Source of the DNA: Streptomyces changanensis
GTDB lineage: Bacteria > Actinomycetota > Actinomycetes > Streptomycetales > Streptomycetaceae
Length of the DNA stretch: 64,000 bases
Direction of reading: 5' to 3'
Assembly (NCBI RefSeq): GCF_024600715.1
Contig: NZ_CP102332.1
Location: forward strand, 2,728,001 to 2,792,000
The notes beneath the pieces are model-generated. The model had not been told where the DNA came from, did not search any database, and saw nothing but the letters and a program-made list of their open reading frames with translations. Of the stretch, positions 36,147 through 43,009 are shown one piece after another (positions within the stretch are counted from its first letter, which is position 1; every line of letters begins with the position of its first letter). The position numbers and the translations under genes are program-made.

Positions 36147-36410
36147 TCAGCCCGCGGCGGGCGCGCAGCGCGGGCAGCGGCAGGGCGGCCAGACGCCCGA
36201 CATCAGCGGGGGCAGGCGGTCCGTGGCCCGGTAGACGCGCGGCGCGGACCAGGTGCGGCCCCCGTCCCGCGACACCCGCAGGGTGAGCAACGGGGGCGCC
36301 CCCGCCTCGGGCCGGGCCCCCACGGCGCGACCACCCGGCACACCGACCGGTTCGGGTACGGACAGCGAGGGGCGGGCGGCCGATGTGCCCGGGGAGGTCG
36401 TCTTTCGCAT
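36147..36410 (-). CDS. Small conserved-looking hypothetical protein
   Basis: An 87-residue frame with a recognisable C-terminal pattern: LTLRVSRDGGRTWSAPRVYR (about residues 42-61) and VWPPCRCPRCAP at the end, three Cys that could bind metal. I have a vague memory of similar small proteins beside XRE regulators in Streptomyces. No good ribosome-binding site precedes ATG 36410. It is divergent from the DUF6879-XRE pair. It may be a real small gene or a chance frame; the coherent Trp/Arg/Cys motif favours real. Confidence 0.5.
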   Translation of the reverse strand: MRKTTSPGTSAARPSLSVPEPVGVPGGRAVGARPEAGAPPLLTLRVSRDGGRTWSAPRVYRATDRLPPLMSGVWPPCRCPRCAPAAG

Positions 36411-36451
36411 GAAGGCGACGCTAGGCAGAGGGGCTTGGACTGAGCCACGCG

Positions 36452-36519
36452 ATGTTCTCGCATGTTCTCAGCACACGGGACGATGAGCGTCGATGGTCTC
36501 TTCTGTTCTGGGTGAACAG
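36452..36519. promoter_or_regulatory. Repeats in the control region of the DUF6879-XRE operon
   Basis: ATGTTCTC occurs twice with a 10-bp period (36452-36459 and 36462-36469). Downstream, CTGTTC (36503-36508) and GAACAG (36514-36519) form an inverted repeat with a 5-base spacer, 65 bp before the DUF6879 start. Both contain GTTC, so they may be related binding sites for the XRE regulator encoded in the operon. Confidence 0.45.
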
Positions 36520-36583
36520 GTACCGTCCGGTGCCCCGCTTCCGACACCCTGACGATCAGTCGAACCCACCGGAGGAGTCCTTC

Positions 36584-37336
36584 ATGGCACGGCGTTTACG
36601 CTTCAACGGCACTGGTAGCGGGGAGGGTGGGTGCCCCAGCATCCACGAGGACCAGGACACCGGGGAGATCATCGTCCATGGCCCGCCCCTGACCGACCCC
36701 GAGAACATCGCCCAGCTGCGGCACCTGTCACCGGGGGAGGTGCCGATCGTCGTCCCCCGTGAACTGCTCGTGGACTTCGGACCCAAGGAAGTGACCCGCG
36801 TGCCCCGCATCATCGACCTCGAAGCGTTCGGCAAGCTCTTCGAGGTGTTCGAGCACACGGCGTGGCGGCTGGAGACGCGGCGGCGGTTCGCGTCGGACGA
36901 GGCCACGGACACCTACGCCCAGTTCATCCGGGGAGAAGCACCGTCCTGGGACCTCAACAGTCGGTGGGCGAACACCATCCGGGAGAAGACCTCGGGTGGG
37001 GCGACGGTCGGCCGGGTGCGCGTGGTCGACCGGCCCCCGACGCCCGGGCAGCGCTACCTCCTCGCTCACGCGGAGAAGAACACGGCGATCGGGGAGGACA
37101 TCCGCAACATGTGGCGGGACGAGGCCGACCGCCTCGACCTGCCCGCCGAGGATTTCTGGATCTTCGACTCCCGTCTGGTCGCGCTGCTCCGCTTCGACGA
37201 TGACGACGACCTGGTCGACGTGGAGCTGATCACCGAGCCGGCGGAGGTCGTCCGCTACGCCCAACTCCGGGACCGAGCCTGGCACTACGCCGTACGGCGC
37301 GAGGCGTTCGCCGCGGAGGTCGCGGCGCTCGGCTAG
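36584..37336 (+). CDS. DUF6879 family protein
   Basis: A 250-residue soluble protein. The N-terminal part has a short acidic/aromatic section (CPSIHEDQDTGEIIVHG). The C-terminal 165 residues fit DUF6879: FEHTAWRLETRRRFASDE, RVRVVDRPPTPGQRYLLAHAE, then EDFWIFDSRLVALLRFDDD (about residues 183-201). ATG 36584 is chosen for GGAGGAG 6 bases upstream. It precedes an XRE-DUF5753 regulator by 17 bp; such pairs are abundant in Streptomyces and behave as small regulatory or toxin-antitoxin-like modules. The role is not known. Confidence 0.85.
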   Translation: MARRLRFNGTGSGEGGCPSIHEDQDTGEIIVHGPPLTDPENIAQLRHLSPGEVPIVVPRELLVDFGPKEVTRVPRIIDLEAFGKLFEVFEHTAWRLETRRRFASDEATDTYAQFIRGEAPSWDLNSRWANTIREKTSGGATVGRVRVVDRPPTPGQRYLLAHAEKNTAIGEDIRNMWRDEADRLDLPAEDFWIFDSRLVALLRFDDDDDLVDVELITEPAEVVRYAQLRDRAWHYAVRREAFAAEVAALG

Positions 37337-37353
37337 GGGGTTACCGTGTACCG

Positions 37354-38205
37354 GTGAGCACCGACTTCCAGCAGGCGCGCAGGGCCCTCGGAGCGAGACT
37401 CAAGGAGCTGCGCGAGGCCGGTCCCCATGGTCGGCTCACCGGTACCGTCCTCGCGGGGCGGCTGGGCTGGCCCCACTCCAAGGTCTACAAACTGGAGAAC
37501 GGCCGCCAGACCGCGTCGCCCGAGGACCTGCGTGCCTGGTGCGAGGCCGTCGGAGCACCCGACGCGCTGGAGGAGCTCCGCGCGCGGCTCAGCGGGCTCG
37601 AGTCCCACCAGCGGTCGTGGCGCCGGCAACTGGCCGCCGGGCACCGCCCCGTGCAGGAGGCTCACAACCAGGCCCACGCCGACGCCTCGGTACTGCGCGC
37701 GTGGGAGTCCTCGTGGGTCGTGGGAGTACTCCAGACACCCGACTACGCCCGATCCGTCCTATCCCGCTTCGCCGAACTCCACCGCTCGCAGCGGGACGTC
37801 GAGGAGGCGGTCCGCAGCCGCATGAAGCGGCAGGAGGGCCTGTACGACGCGCGCAGGCGGTACCACGTCCTTCTCTGGGAAGGTGTCCTCCACGCCCGGA
37901 TCTGCCCGCCGTCCGTCCTGGCGGCACAACTCGACCGTCTCAGTGGTGTGATCGGGCTCGACACCGTGGAACTCGGCGTCGTGCCGTTCGGTGCCGCGTT
38001 GAAGATCCCGCCCGGTGTGGGGTTCTGGATCTACGACGACAGGCAGGTGGTCGTCGAGACGTGGCACGCCGAGCTGTGGCTGGACGACGAGGACAGCGTC
38101 CGGACGCATACGCGGGTCTGGCGCACCCTGCGGGAGTCGGCGGTCTTCGGCGGCGAGGCACAGCGCGTCATCCACGAGGCCCGCCGGGCGTTGGACGTCC
38201 GCTGA
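37354..38205 (+). CDS. XRE-family regulator with DUF5753 domain
   Basis: A 283-residue protein. The N-terminal helix-turn-helix (TGTVLAGRLGWPHSKVYKLENGRQ, about residues 29-52) is followed by the DUF5753 sensor-like domain: WESSWVVGVLQTPDYARSVL (about 117-136), RRRYHVLLWEGVLH and LGVVPFGA. GTG 37354 is preceded by GGGGG 13 bases away, rather far. It is co-directional with and 17 bp from the DUF6879 gene and probably controls the repeats at 36452-36519. 59 bp separate it from the convergent hydrolase gene, without a clear hairpin. Confidence 0.9.
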   Translation: MSTDFQQARRALGARLKELREAGPHGRLTGTVLAGRLGWPHSKVYKLENGRQTASPEDLRAWCEAVGAPDALEELRARLSGLESHQRSWRRQLAAGHRPVQEAHNQAHADASVLRAWESSWVVGVLQTPDYARSVLSRFAELHRSQRDVEEAVRSRMKRQEGLYDARRRYHVLLWEGVLHARICPPSVLAAQLDRLSGVIGLDTVELGVVPFGAALKIPPGVGFWIYDDRQVVVETWHAELWLDDEDSVRTHTRVWRTLRESAVFGGEAQRVIHEARRALDVR

Positions 38206-38264
38206 GTCGGTCTCACGGAGCGCGCCCCGGCGGTGTCGTGGGCACGGGAGGGTGTGGCTGGGAG

Positions 38265-39440
38265 CTAACCCAACGAGCGGCGTACCGCGCGGATCAGGGC
38301 CTGGGCCCGGGGGTCGGCGGTGACGCCCTTGCGCATGCCGTTGGTGACGTAGCCCAGGGCGACGCCCGACTCCGGGTCGGCGAAGGCGAGGGAGCCGCCG
38401 CGGCCCGGGTGGCCGAAGGAGCCGGGGCCGAGCAGCGGGGACGCGGGGCCGTGCAGCATGTAGCCGAGGCCGAAGCGGGTGCCGACCACCAGGACGCGGT
38501 CGGGGCCGGCGGACTCCTCGGTGCGGGCGACGGCGAGGGTCGCGGGGGCGAAGAGGCGGTGGCCGTCGACGGGGCCGATGAGGGAGGCGTAGAAGCGGGC
38601 GAGGGCGCGGGCCGTGGCGATGCCGCCGGAGCCGGGCAGGCCGGCGGCGCGGTACGCGGGGTCGTTCTCGTCGGGTACGGGGTCGATGACGGCGAACGCG
38701 CGCCGGGTCAGGGACCGCTCGTCCCCGTACGCCTCGGCCACCGCCCGCTTCGGGCGCAGGACCAGACCGCCGGTGGCGGACGCCGGGGGTTCGGCGAGCC
38801 GGCCGACGCGGCCGACGCGGTGCGCCTCGTCCTGCGGGAGGCCCAGCCACAGGTCGAGGCCGAGGGGGCGGGCCACCTCCTCGGCGACCCAGCGGCCGAT
38901 GGGGCGGCCGGTGACGCGCCGTACGAGCGCCGCGAGGAGCCAGCTGTACGTGTGGGCGTGGTAGCCGTGGTCGGTGCCCGGCTCCCACGCGGGGGCCTGG
39001 GCGGCGACGGCGGCGGCGGCCCGTTCGAAGTCCCGGCCGACGTCCAGCGCGTCGGCGGGCGGCAGGGGCGCGTCGAGGACGGGGACGCCGGCGCGGTGCG
39101 CGAGGAGGTGGCGGACCAGCGTGCGTTCCTTGCCCGCCGCCTTGTACTCGGGCCAGTACGTGCCGACGGGCGCGTCCAGGTCGAGCTGCCCGCGCTGGTG
39201 CAGCAGCAGGGGGACGGCCGCGGCGACGCCCTTGGTGACCGAGCGGACGACCTGCGCGGTGTCGACCGCCCAGGGGGCCGTGCCGTCGACGTCCCGGGTG
39301 CCGGCCCACAGGTCGACGACCTTGCGGCCGTCCCGGTACACCGCGACGGCTGCCCCGCGCTCGCCCCGCTGGTCGAAGTTGCGCGTGAACGCGTCCCTCA
39401 CCGGCTCGAAACCGGGGTCCACCGTGCCCTGGACGTCCAC
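38265..39440 (-). CDS. Beta-lactamase-family serine hydrolase (EstB-like)
   Basis: A 391-residue class C beta-lactamase-fold hydrolase or esterase, without a signal peptide, so probably cytoplasmic. The nucleophile motif SVTK lies at about residues 67-70 and the Tyr motif is in YHAHTYSW at about 157-164. The C-terminal GHPGRGGSLAFADPESGVALGYVTNGM replaces KTG, as in the EstB-type esterase group. GTG 39440 follows GGGAGAG. It ends the run of genes after nikO (3-bp gap), so it may be read through from the nickel transporter operon, though a role there is not obvious. Confidence 0.85.
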   Translation of the reverse strand: MDVQGTVDPGFEPVRDAFTRNFDQRGERGAAVAVYRDGRKVVDLWAGTRDVDGTAPWAVDTAQVVRSVTKGVAAAVPLLLHQRGQLDLDAPVGTYWPEYKAAGKERTLVRHLLAHRAGVPVLDAPLPPADALDVGRDFERAAAAVAAQAPAWEPGTDHGYHAHTYSWLLAALVRRVTGRPIGRWVAEEVARPLGLDLWLGLPQDEAHRVGRVGRLAEPPASATGGLVLRPKRAVAEAYGDERSLTRRAFAVIDPVPDENDPAYRAAGLPGSGGIATARALARFYASLIGPVDGHRLFAPATLAVARTEESAGPDRVLVVGTRFGLGYMLHGPASPLLGPGSFGHPGRGGSLAFADPESGVALGYVTNGMRKGVTADPRAQALIRAVRRSLG

Positions 39441-39443
39441 TGC

Positions 39444-40298
39444 TCAGCTCTCCCTCGGGGTCGGTCGCTCACCCCATGGTGCAACGGCTCGGTGCGCGCG
39501 CGGATTCCGGGTCGGCCTCGCGGTCGGGTCGAACCCGAACGGCAGCTCCAGACGGTGGCGGCGCATGAGCTCCTCGTCGGCGAGGAGGTCGCCCGTGGGG
39601 GCGTCCGCGGCGACGACGCCGTCGCTGAGGATCACCGAGCGGGGGCACAGTTCCAGCGCGTACGGCAGGTCGTGCGTGACCATCAGGACCGTGACGTCCA
39701 GGGAGCGGATGACGTCGGCGAGCTCGCGGCGGGACGCCGGGTCGAGGTTGGACGACGGCTCGTCCAGGACGAGGATCTCCGGCTCCATCACGAGGACGGT
39801 GGCGACCGCCGCCCGGCGCCGCTGGCCGAAGGAGAGGTGGTGCGGGGGCCGGTCGGCGTACTCGGCCATGCCGACCCGGCGCAGCGCCCGCCGTACGGCC
39901 TCCTCCAGCTCCGCGCCGCGTACGCCCGCGGCCGCCGGGCCGAAGGCCACGTCCTCGCGGACGGTCGGCATGAACAGCTGGTCGTCGGGGTCCTGGAAGA
40001 CGATGCCGACGCGGCGGCGGATCTCCGCGAGGTTCGCCGGCTCGACGGGCAGCCCGGCCACGCGGACGGTGCCCGCGCCGGCGGTGAGGATGCCGTTGAG
40101 GTGCAGGGCGAGGGTGGTCTTGCCGGCGCCGTTCGGGCCGAGCAGGGCGACCCGCTCGCCGCGTTCGACGGTCAGGTCGACGCCGAACAGCGCCTGGTGG
40201 CCGTCGGGGTAGGCGTAGGCGAGGCCCCGGACGTCGAGCGACGGCACGAAACCCAGGGAGGGGGGCGGGGACGGCGGGGGCGGCGGGGGCGGGGTCAT
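39444..40298 (-). CDS. nikO: Nickel/cobalt ECF transporter ATPase
   Basis: ATP-binding subunit of an energy-coupling-factor metal importer (NikO/CbiO). The 284-residue protein has a Pro-rich start, Walker A GPNGAGKTT (about 52-60), Q-loop VFQDPDDQLFMP, signature LSFGQRRR (about 142-149) and Walker B LVLDEPSSNLD (about 160-170). ATG 40298 overlaps the nikQ stop by 4 bases. Metal choice (nickel over cobalt) is inferred from the candidate Nur box upstream of the operon; CbiO naming is equally valid from sequence. Confidence 0.9.
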   Translation of the reverse strand: MTPPPPPPPSPPPSLGFVPSLDVRGLAYAYPDGHQALFGVDLTVERGERVALLGPNGAGKTTLALHLNGILTAGAGTVRVAGLPVEPANLAEIRRRVGIVFQDPDDQLFMPTVREDVAFGPAAAGVRGAELEEAVRRALRRVGMAEYADRPPHHLSFGQRRRAAVATVLVMEPEILVLDEPSSNLDPASRRELADVIRSLDVTVLMVTHDLPYALELCPRSVILSDGVVAADAPTGDLLADEELMRRHRLELPFGFDPTARPTRNPRAHRAVAPWGERPTPRES

Positions 40299-41056
40299 GG
40301 CGTCCATCCCAGCAGACAGACCACGAGCGCCGACAGCGGGAGCGCCATCGCGCGCAGCCACTGGGCGCGGGTCGCGGTGACCTCGTCGATCACGGGCATC
40401 GTGCCGGTGTAGCCGCGGCTGACCATGGCGAGGTGGACGCGTTCGCCGCGTTCGTAGGAGCGGATGAAGAGGGCGCCGGCCGACGTGGCGAGCACCCCCC
40501 AGTGGCGTACGCCCCGCGCCTCGAAGCCGCGCGAGCGGCGGGCGATCGACATGCGGCGCATCTCGTCGGCGACGACGTCCCCGTACCGGACCATGAAGGT
40601 GGCGATCTGCACGAGCAGCGCGGGCAGGCGCAGCCGCTGGAGGCCGAGGAGCAGGTCGCGCAGTTCCGTCGTGGCGGCCAGCAGCACCGAGGCGGCGACG
40701 CCGAGCGTGCCCTTGGCGAGGACGTTCCACGCGTCCCACAGGCCGGGCATGGAGACGGCGACGCCGAGCAGCGTGGTGCGCTCCCCCGGCACGACGAACG
40801 GCAGGAGGAAGGCGAAGGCGACGAAGGGCACCTCGATGACGAGCCGCTTGAGCAGGTGGGCCGCGGGGACCCGGGCCGCGCCGGCGACGGCGGCGAGGAG
40901 CAGCGCGTACGCGCCGAACGCCCACACCGCCTCGCGCGGGGTCGACACGACGGTCACCACGAAGGCCAGGACGGCGACGAGCTTGGTGTGCGGCGGCAGG
41001 TCGTGGACGGGGGAGCGGGCGGGCCGGTAGAGCGAGTGGGCGCGGCCGGCGCCCAT
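40295..41056 (-). CDS. nikQ: Nickel/cobalt ECF transporter transmembrane subunit
   Basis: T-component of the ECF importer (NikQ/CbiQ). The 253-residue protein has about five TM helices and the two cytoplasmic Arg-containing coupling motifs ARRSRGF and MVSRGY (about residues 170-176 and 213-218), which dock on the ATPase. ATG 41056 is one base after the nikMN stop and its own stop overlaps nikO, so the three genes form one operon. Confidence 0.9.
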   Translation of the reverse strand: MGAGRAHSLYRPARSPVHDLPPHTKLVAVLAFVVTVVSTPREAVWAFGAYALLLAAVAGAARVPAAHLLKRLVIEVPFVAFAFLLPFVVPGERTTLLGVAVSMPGLWDAWNVLAKGTLGVAASVLLAATTELRDLLLGLQRLRLPALLVQIATFMVRYGDVVADEMRRMSIARRSRGFEARGVRHWGVLATSAGALFIRSYERGERVHLAMVSRGYTGTMPVIDEVTATRAQWLRAMALPLSALVVCLLGWTP

Positions 41057-41057
41057 G

Positions 41058-42122
41058 TCAGACCGTCTCCCTGTGCCGGTCCTCGGCGCCGGGTGCGGTG
41101 GTGTTCCGGCGTCGGCGCGCCGCCCAGAGGACGCCCGTGCCGAGCGCGAGCGTCGCGCCGACGCCGATGGTGCCCGCCAGCCCCCCGGACAGGCGGGTGT
41201 CGGTGACGCCCCTGACGCCGTAGTCGGCGAGCGGGGAGTCGGCGGCCGCGTGGTCGCGGGCCCGCTCGTCGATGCCGTGGTCGGCGGCGACCTTCTCCAG
41301 GCCGTCGGGGGCCGCGGAGGCGTAGAAGGAGACGAAGCCGGCGAGGAGGACGGTCACGGCCACGGCGACCGCCCGGATCCGGCCGGTGGGGCGTCCGGCC
41401 GCGGCGGTGGCCCGGGTGGGCGCCGGGGCCGCGTCGACGAGCTCGCCGTGCACGCGCAGCTTCAGCGGCGCGGTGAGGCCCCGCGCCCCGTACACCAGGT
41501 CCGGGCGGACGGCGAGGACCGCGCCGACCGTCGCCGTGGTGATGAGGGCCTCGCCGACGCCGATCAGGACGTGGACGCCGAGCATCGCGGCGAGGACCTG
41601 GCCGATTCTCACGTCGCTGGTGCCGCCGACGGCGTACACCAGGGTGAACGCGGCGGCGGAGGCCGGTACGGAGACGAGCGCGGCGACGAAGGTCGCGGCC
41701 GACACCGAGCGGCGGGTGCGCGGCAGGACCGTGACCAGGGCGCGGAACAGCGCGTAGGCGACGAGGACCGTGACCCCGCCCATGACGGTGATGTTGACGC
41801 CGAGCGCGGTCAGCCCGCCGTCCGCGAAGAGCACGCCCTGGAGGAGCAGGACGACGGCGACGCAGAGCAGACCGGTCCAGGGCCCGACGAGCACCGCCGC
41901 GAGCGCCCCGCCGAGGAGGTGCCCGCTGGTGCCGGCGGCGACGGGGAAGTTCAGCATCTGCACGGCGAAGACGAAGGCGGCGACGAGGCCCGCGAGGGGG
42001 GCCGTCCGCTCGTCGCCCAGTTCGCGGCGCGCACCGCGCAGCCCGACCGCGACGAGCCCGGCGGCGACGAGGCCGGCGGCGGCGGAGACGGGCGCGTTGA
42101 TGAATCCGTCCGGGACATGCAT
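41058..42122 (-). CDS. Nickel/cobalt ECF transporter substrate subunit, NikM-NikN fusion
   Basis: A 354-residue membrane protein that joins two normally separate parts. Residues 1-215 are NikM/CbiM: the start MHVPDGF, whose N-terminus and His2 bind the metal, and VQMLNFPVAAGTSGHLLGGALA. The rest (after a linker) is NikN-like: one TM helix, the SAAPDGLEKVA motif (about residue 265) and a last TM. No separate nikN exists here, so the fusion supplies it. ATG 42122 must be exact because His2 is a ligand. Candidate Nur box 55 bp upstream. Confidence 0.9.
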   Translation of the reverse strand: MHVPDGFINAPVSAAAGLVAAGLVAVGLRGARRELGDERTAPLAGLVAAFVFAVQMLNFPVAAGTSGHLLGGALAAVLVGPWTGLLCVAVVLLLQGVLFADGGLTALGVNITVMGGVTVLVAYALFRALVTVLPRTRRSVSAATFVAALVSVPASAAAFTLVYAVGGTSDVRIGQVLAAMLGVHVLIGVGEALITTATVGAVLAVRPDLVYGARGLTAPLKLRVHGELVDAAPAPTRATAAAGRPTGRIRAVAVAVTVLLAGFVSFYASAAPDGLEKVAADHGIDERARDHAAADSPLADYGVRGVTDTRLSGGLAGTIGVGATLALGTGVLWAARRRRNTTAPGAEDRHRETV

Positions 42123-42176
42123 GGGCGACCGCTTTCGGTCGTGCGGCGACTTCTGGCCGTTCGATGATGGCCGCTC

Positions 42177-42193
42177 CTGCAAACCATGTGCAA
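42177..42193 (-). promoter_or_regulatory. Candidate Nur box overlapping the nikMQO promoter
   Basis: Read towards nikM: TTGCAC-ATGGT-TTGCAG. The published Nur (nickel-responsive Fur-family) consensus, as I recall it, is TTGCAA-N5-TTGCAA, so 10 of 12 bases match. The first half also serves as a -35-like hexamer with CATCAT about 18 bases on. Binding would repress nickel uptake when nickel is sufficient. Confidence 0.6.
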
Positions 42194-42336
42194 GAGCGGG
42201 GATGTCACGGAAAGGGCACCGGAGGGGGCGGGTCCGGCGGCGGACCGGCGGCGCTGACCGGGCGGACGGGACGTATTGGTGCGAGATTGGGGGGTATGCG
42301 ATCGAGAAGGTGACGGCGAGTGGGAGGAGCCCGACG

Positions 42337-42858
42337 ATGCGCCCCACCGACGGACGCCCCGTGGATTCCCGGACCGGCCACGGCTCGGGGGCTGCCCCGC
42401 CCGCGCGGGACGTCCCCGTGGCGGGTACGCCCGTCAGGGACGGCTCTCCCCGGGACGGTTCCGTGCCGGACGGCGACGCCCGCGTACCGCGCGGTGACGG
42501 GGCCGGCCCCTACGGCGCCGCCCCGGCCCGGGTCGAGGCGCGGGCGCGCGGCATGGTCGTGACCGACGGGCCGCTCTCCCGCCCGGTGCCCGTGGCGCTG
42601 CGCTACGAGCCGGGCGCGGAGCCGCCGTCCGTGCGGTTCGTGCTGCCGGCCGGCAGCTGGACGTTCCCGCGGACCGTGCTGGAGCGGGGGCTGCGCTTCC
42701 CCGCTCACGGTGACGAGGTGGACGTGTGGCCGTGCGGGCGGGTGCAGACGGTGGTGGAGTTCCACTCGCCGGAGGGCACCTCGGTGGTGCAGTTCGACTC
42801 CTCGGCCCTCCGCAGCTTCCTGCGGCGCACGTACGCCGCCACGCCGGTCACGCGCTGA
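42337..42858 (+). CDS. ssgE: SsgA-like sporulation/cell-division protein
   Basis: A 173-residue protein. The C-terminal 100 residues are an SsgA-like domain: ARARGMVVTDGPLSRPVPVALRYEP, SVRFVLPAGSWTFPRTVLERGL, DVWPCGRVQTVVEFHSPEGTSVVQFDSSALRSFLRRTY. These actinomycete proteins guide septation and wall hydrolysis during sporulation. The ssgE symbol rests on the conserved position next to nikMQO (ssgE is SCO3158 in S. coelicolor, from memory). ATG 42337 follows GGAGGAG by 7 bases and gives an N-terminal extension of about 70 Gly/Asp/Pro-rich residues that most SsgA-like proteins lack. Confidence 0.85.
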   Translation: MRPTDGRPVDSRTGHGSGAAPPARDVPVAGTPVRDGSPRDGSVPDGDARVPRGDGAGPYGAAPARVEARARGMVVTDGPLSRPVPVALRYEPGAEPPSVRFVLPAGSWTFPRTVLERGLRFPAHGDEVDVWPCGRVQTVVEFHSPEGTSVVQFDSSALRSFLRRTYAATPVTR

Positions 42859-42955
42859 GCGCGCGCCGGCCCGGTGGCGGCGGTGCGGCGGTAACGGGAG
42901 CGCCGGACCGCGGCCGGAGGGTGACGGCCCCCGCCGGGACGGCGGGGAAAGGGGC

Positions 42956-42987
42956 CACCCGGCCGGCCCCGGCGGGCGGGCCGGGTG
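42956..42987. terminator. Candidate terminator between ssgE and the MMPL gene
   Basis: CACCCGGCC (42956-42964) pairs with GGCCGGGTG (42979-42987), loop 14 bases, in the 151-bp gap between convergent genes. Confidence 0.45.
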
Positions 42988-43009
42988 ACCCCCGTGCGTC
43001 ACGGGCCCG

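Noticed and set aside
42123..42336. Cobalamin riboswitch upstream of the metal transporter genes
   Set aside because: No B12-box-like sequence or matching helices are visible, while a Nur-type site overlaps the promoter.
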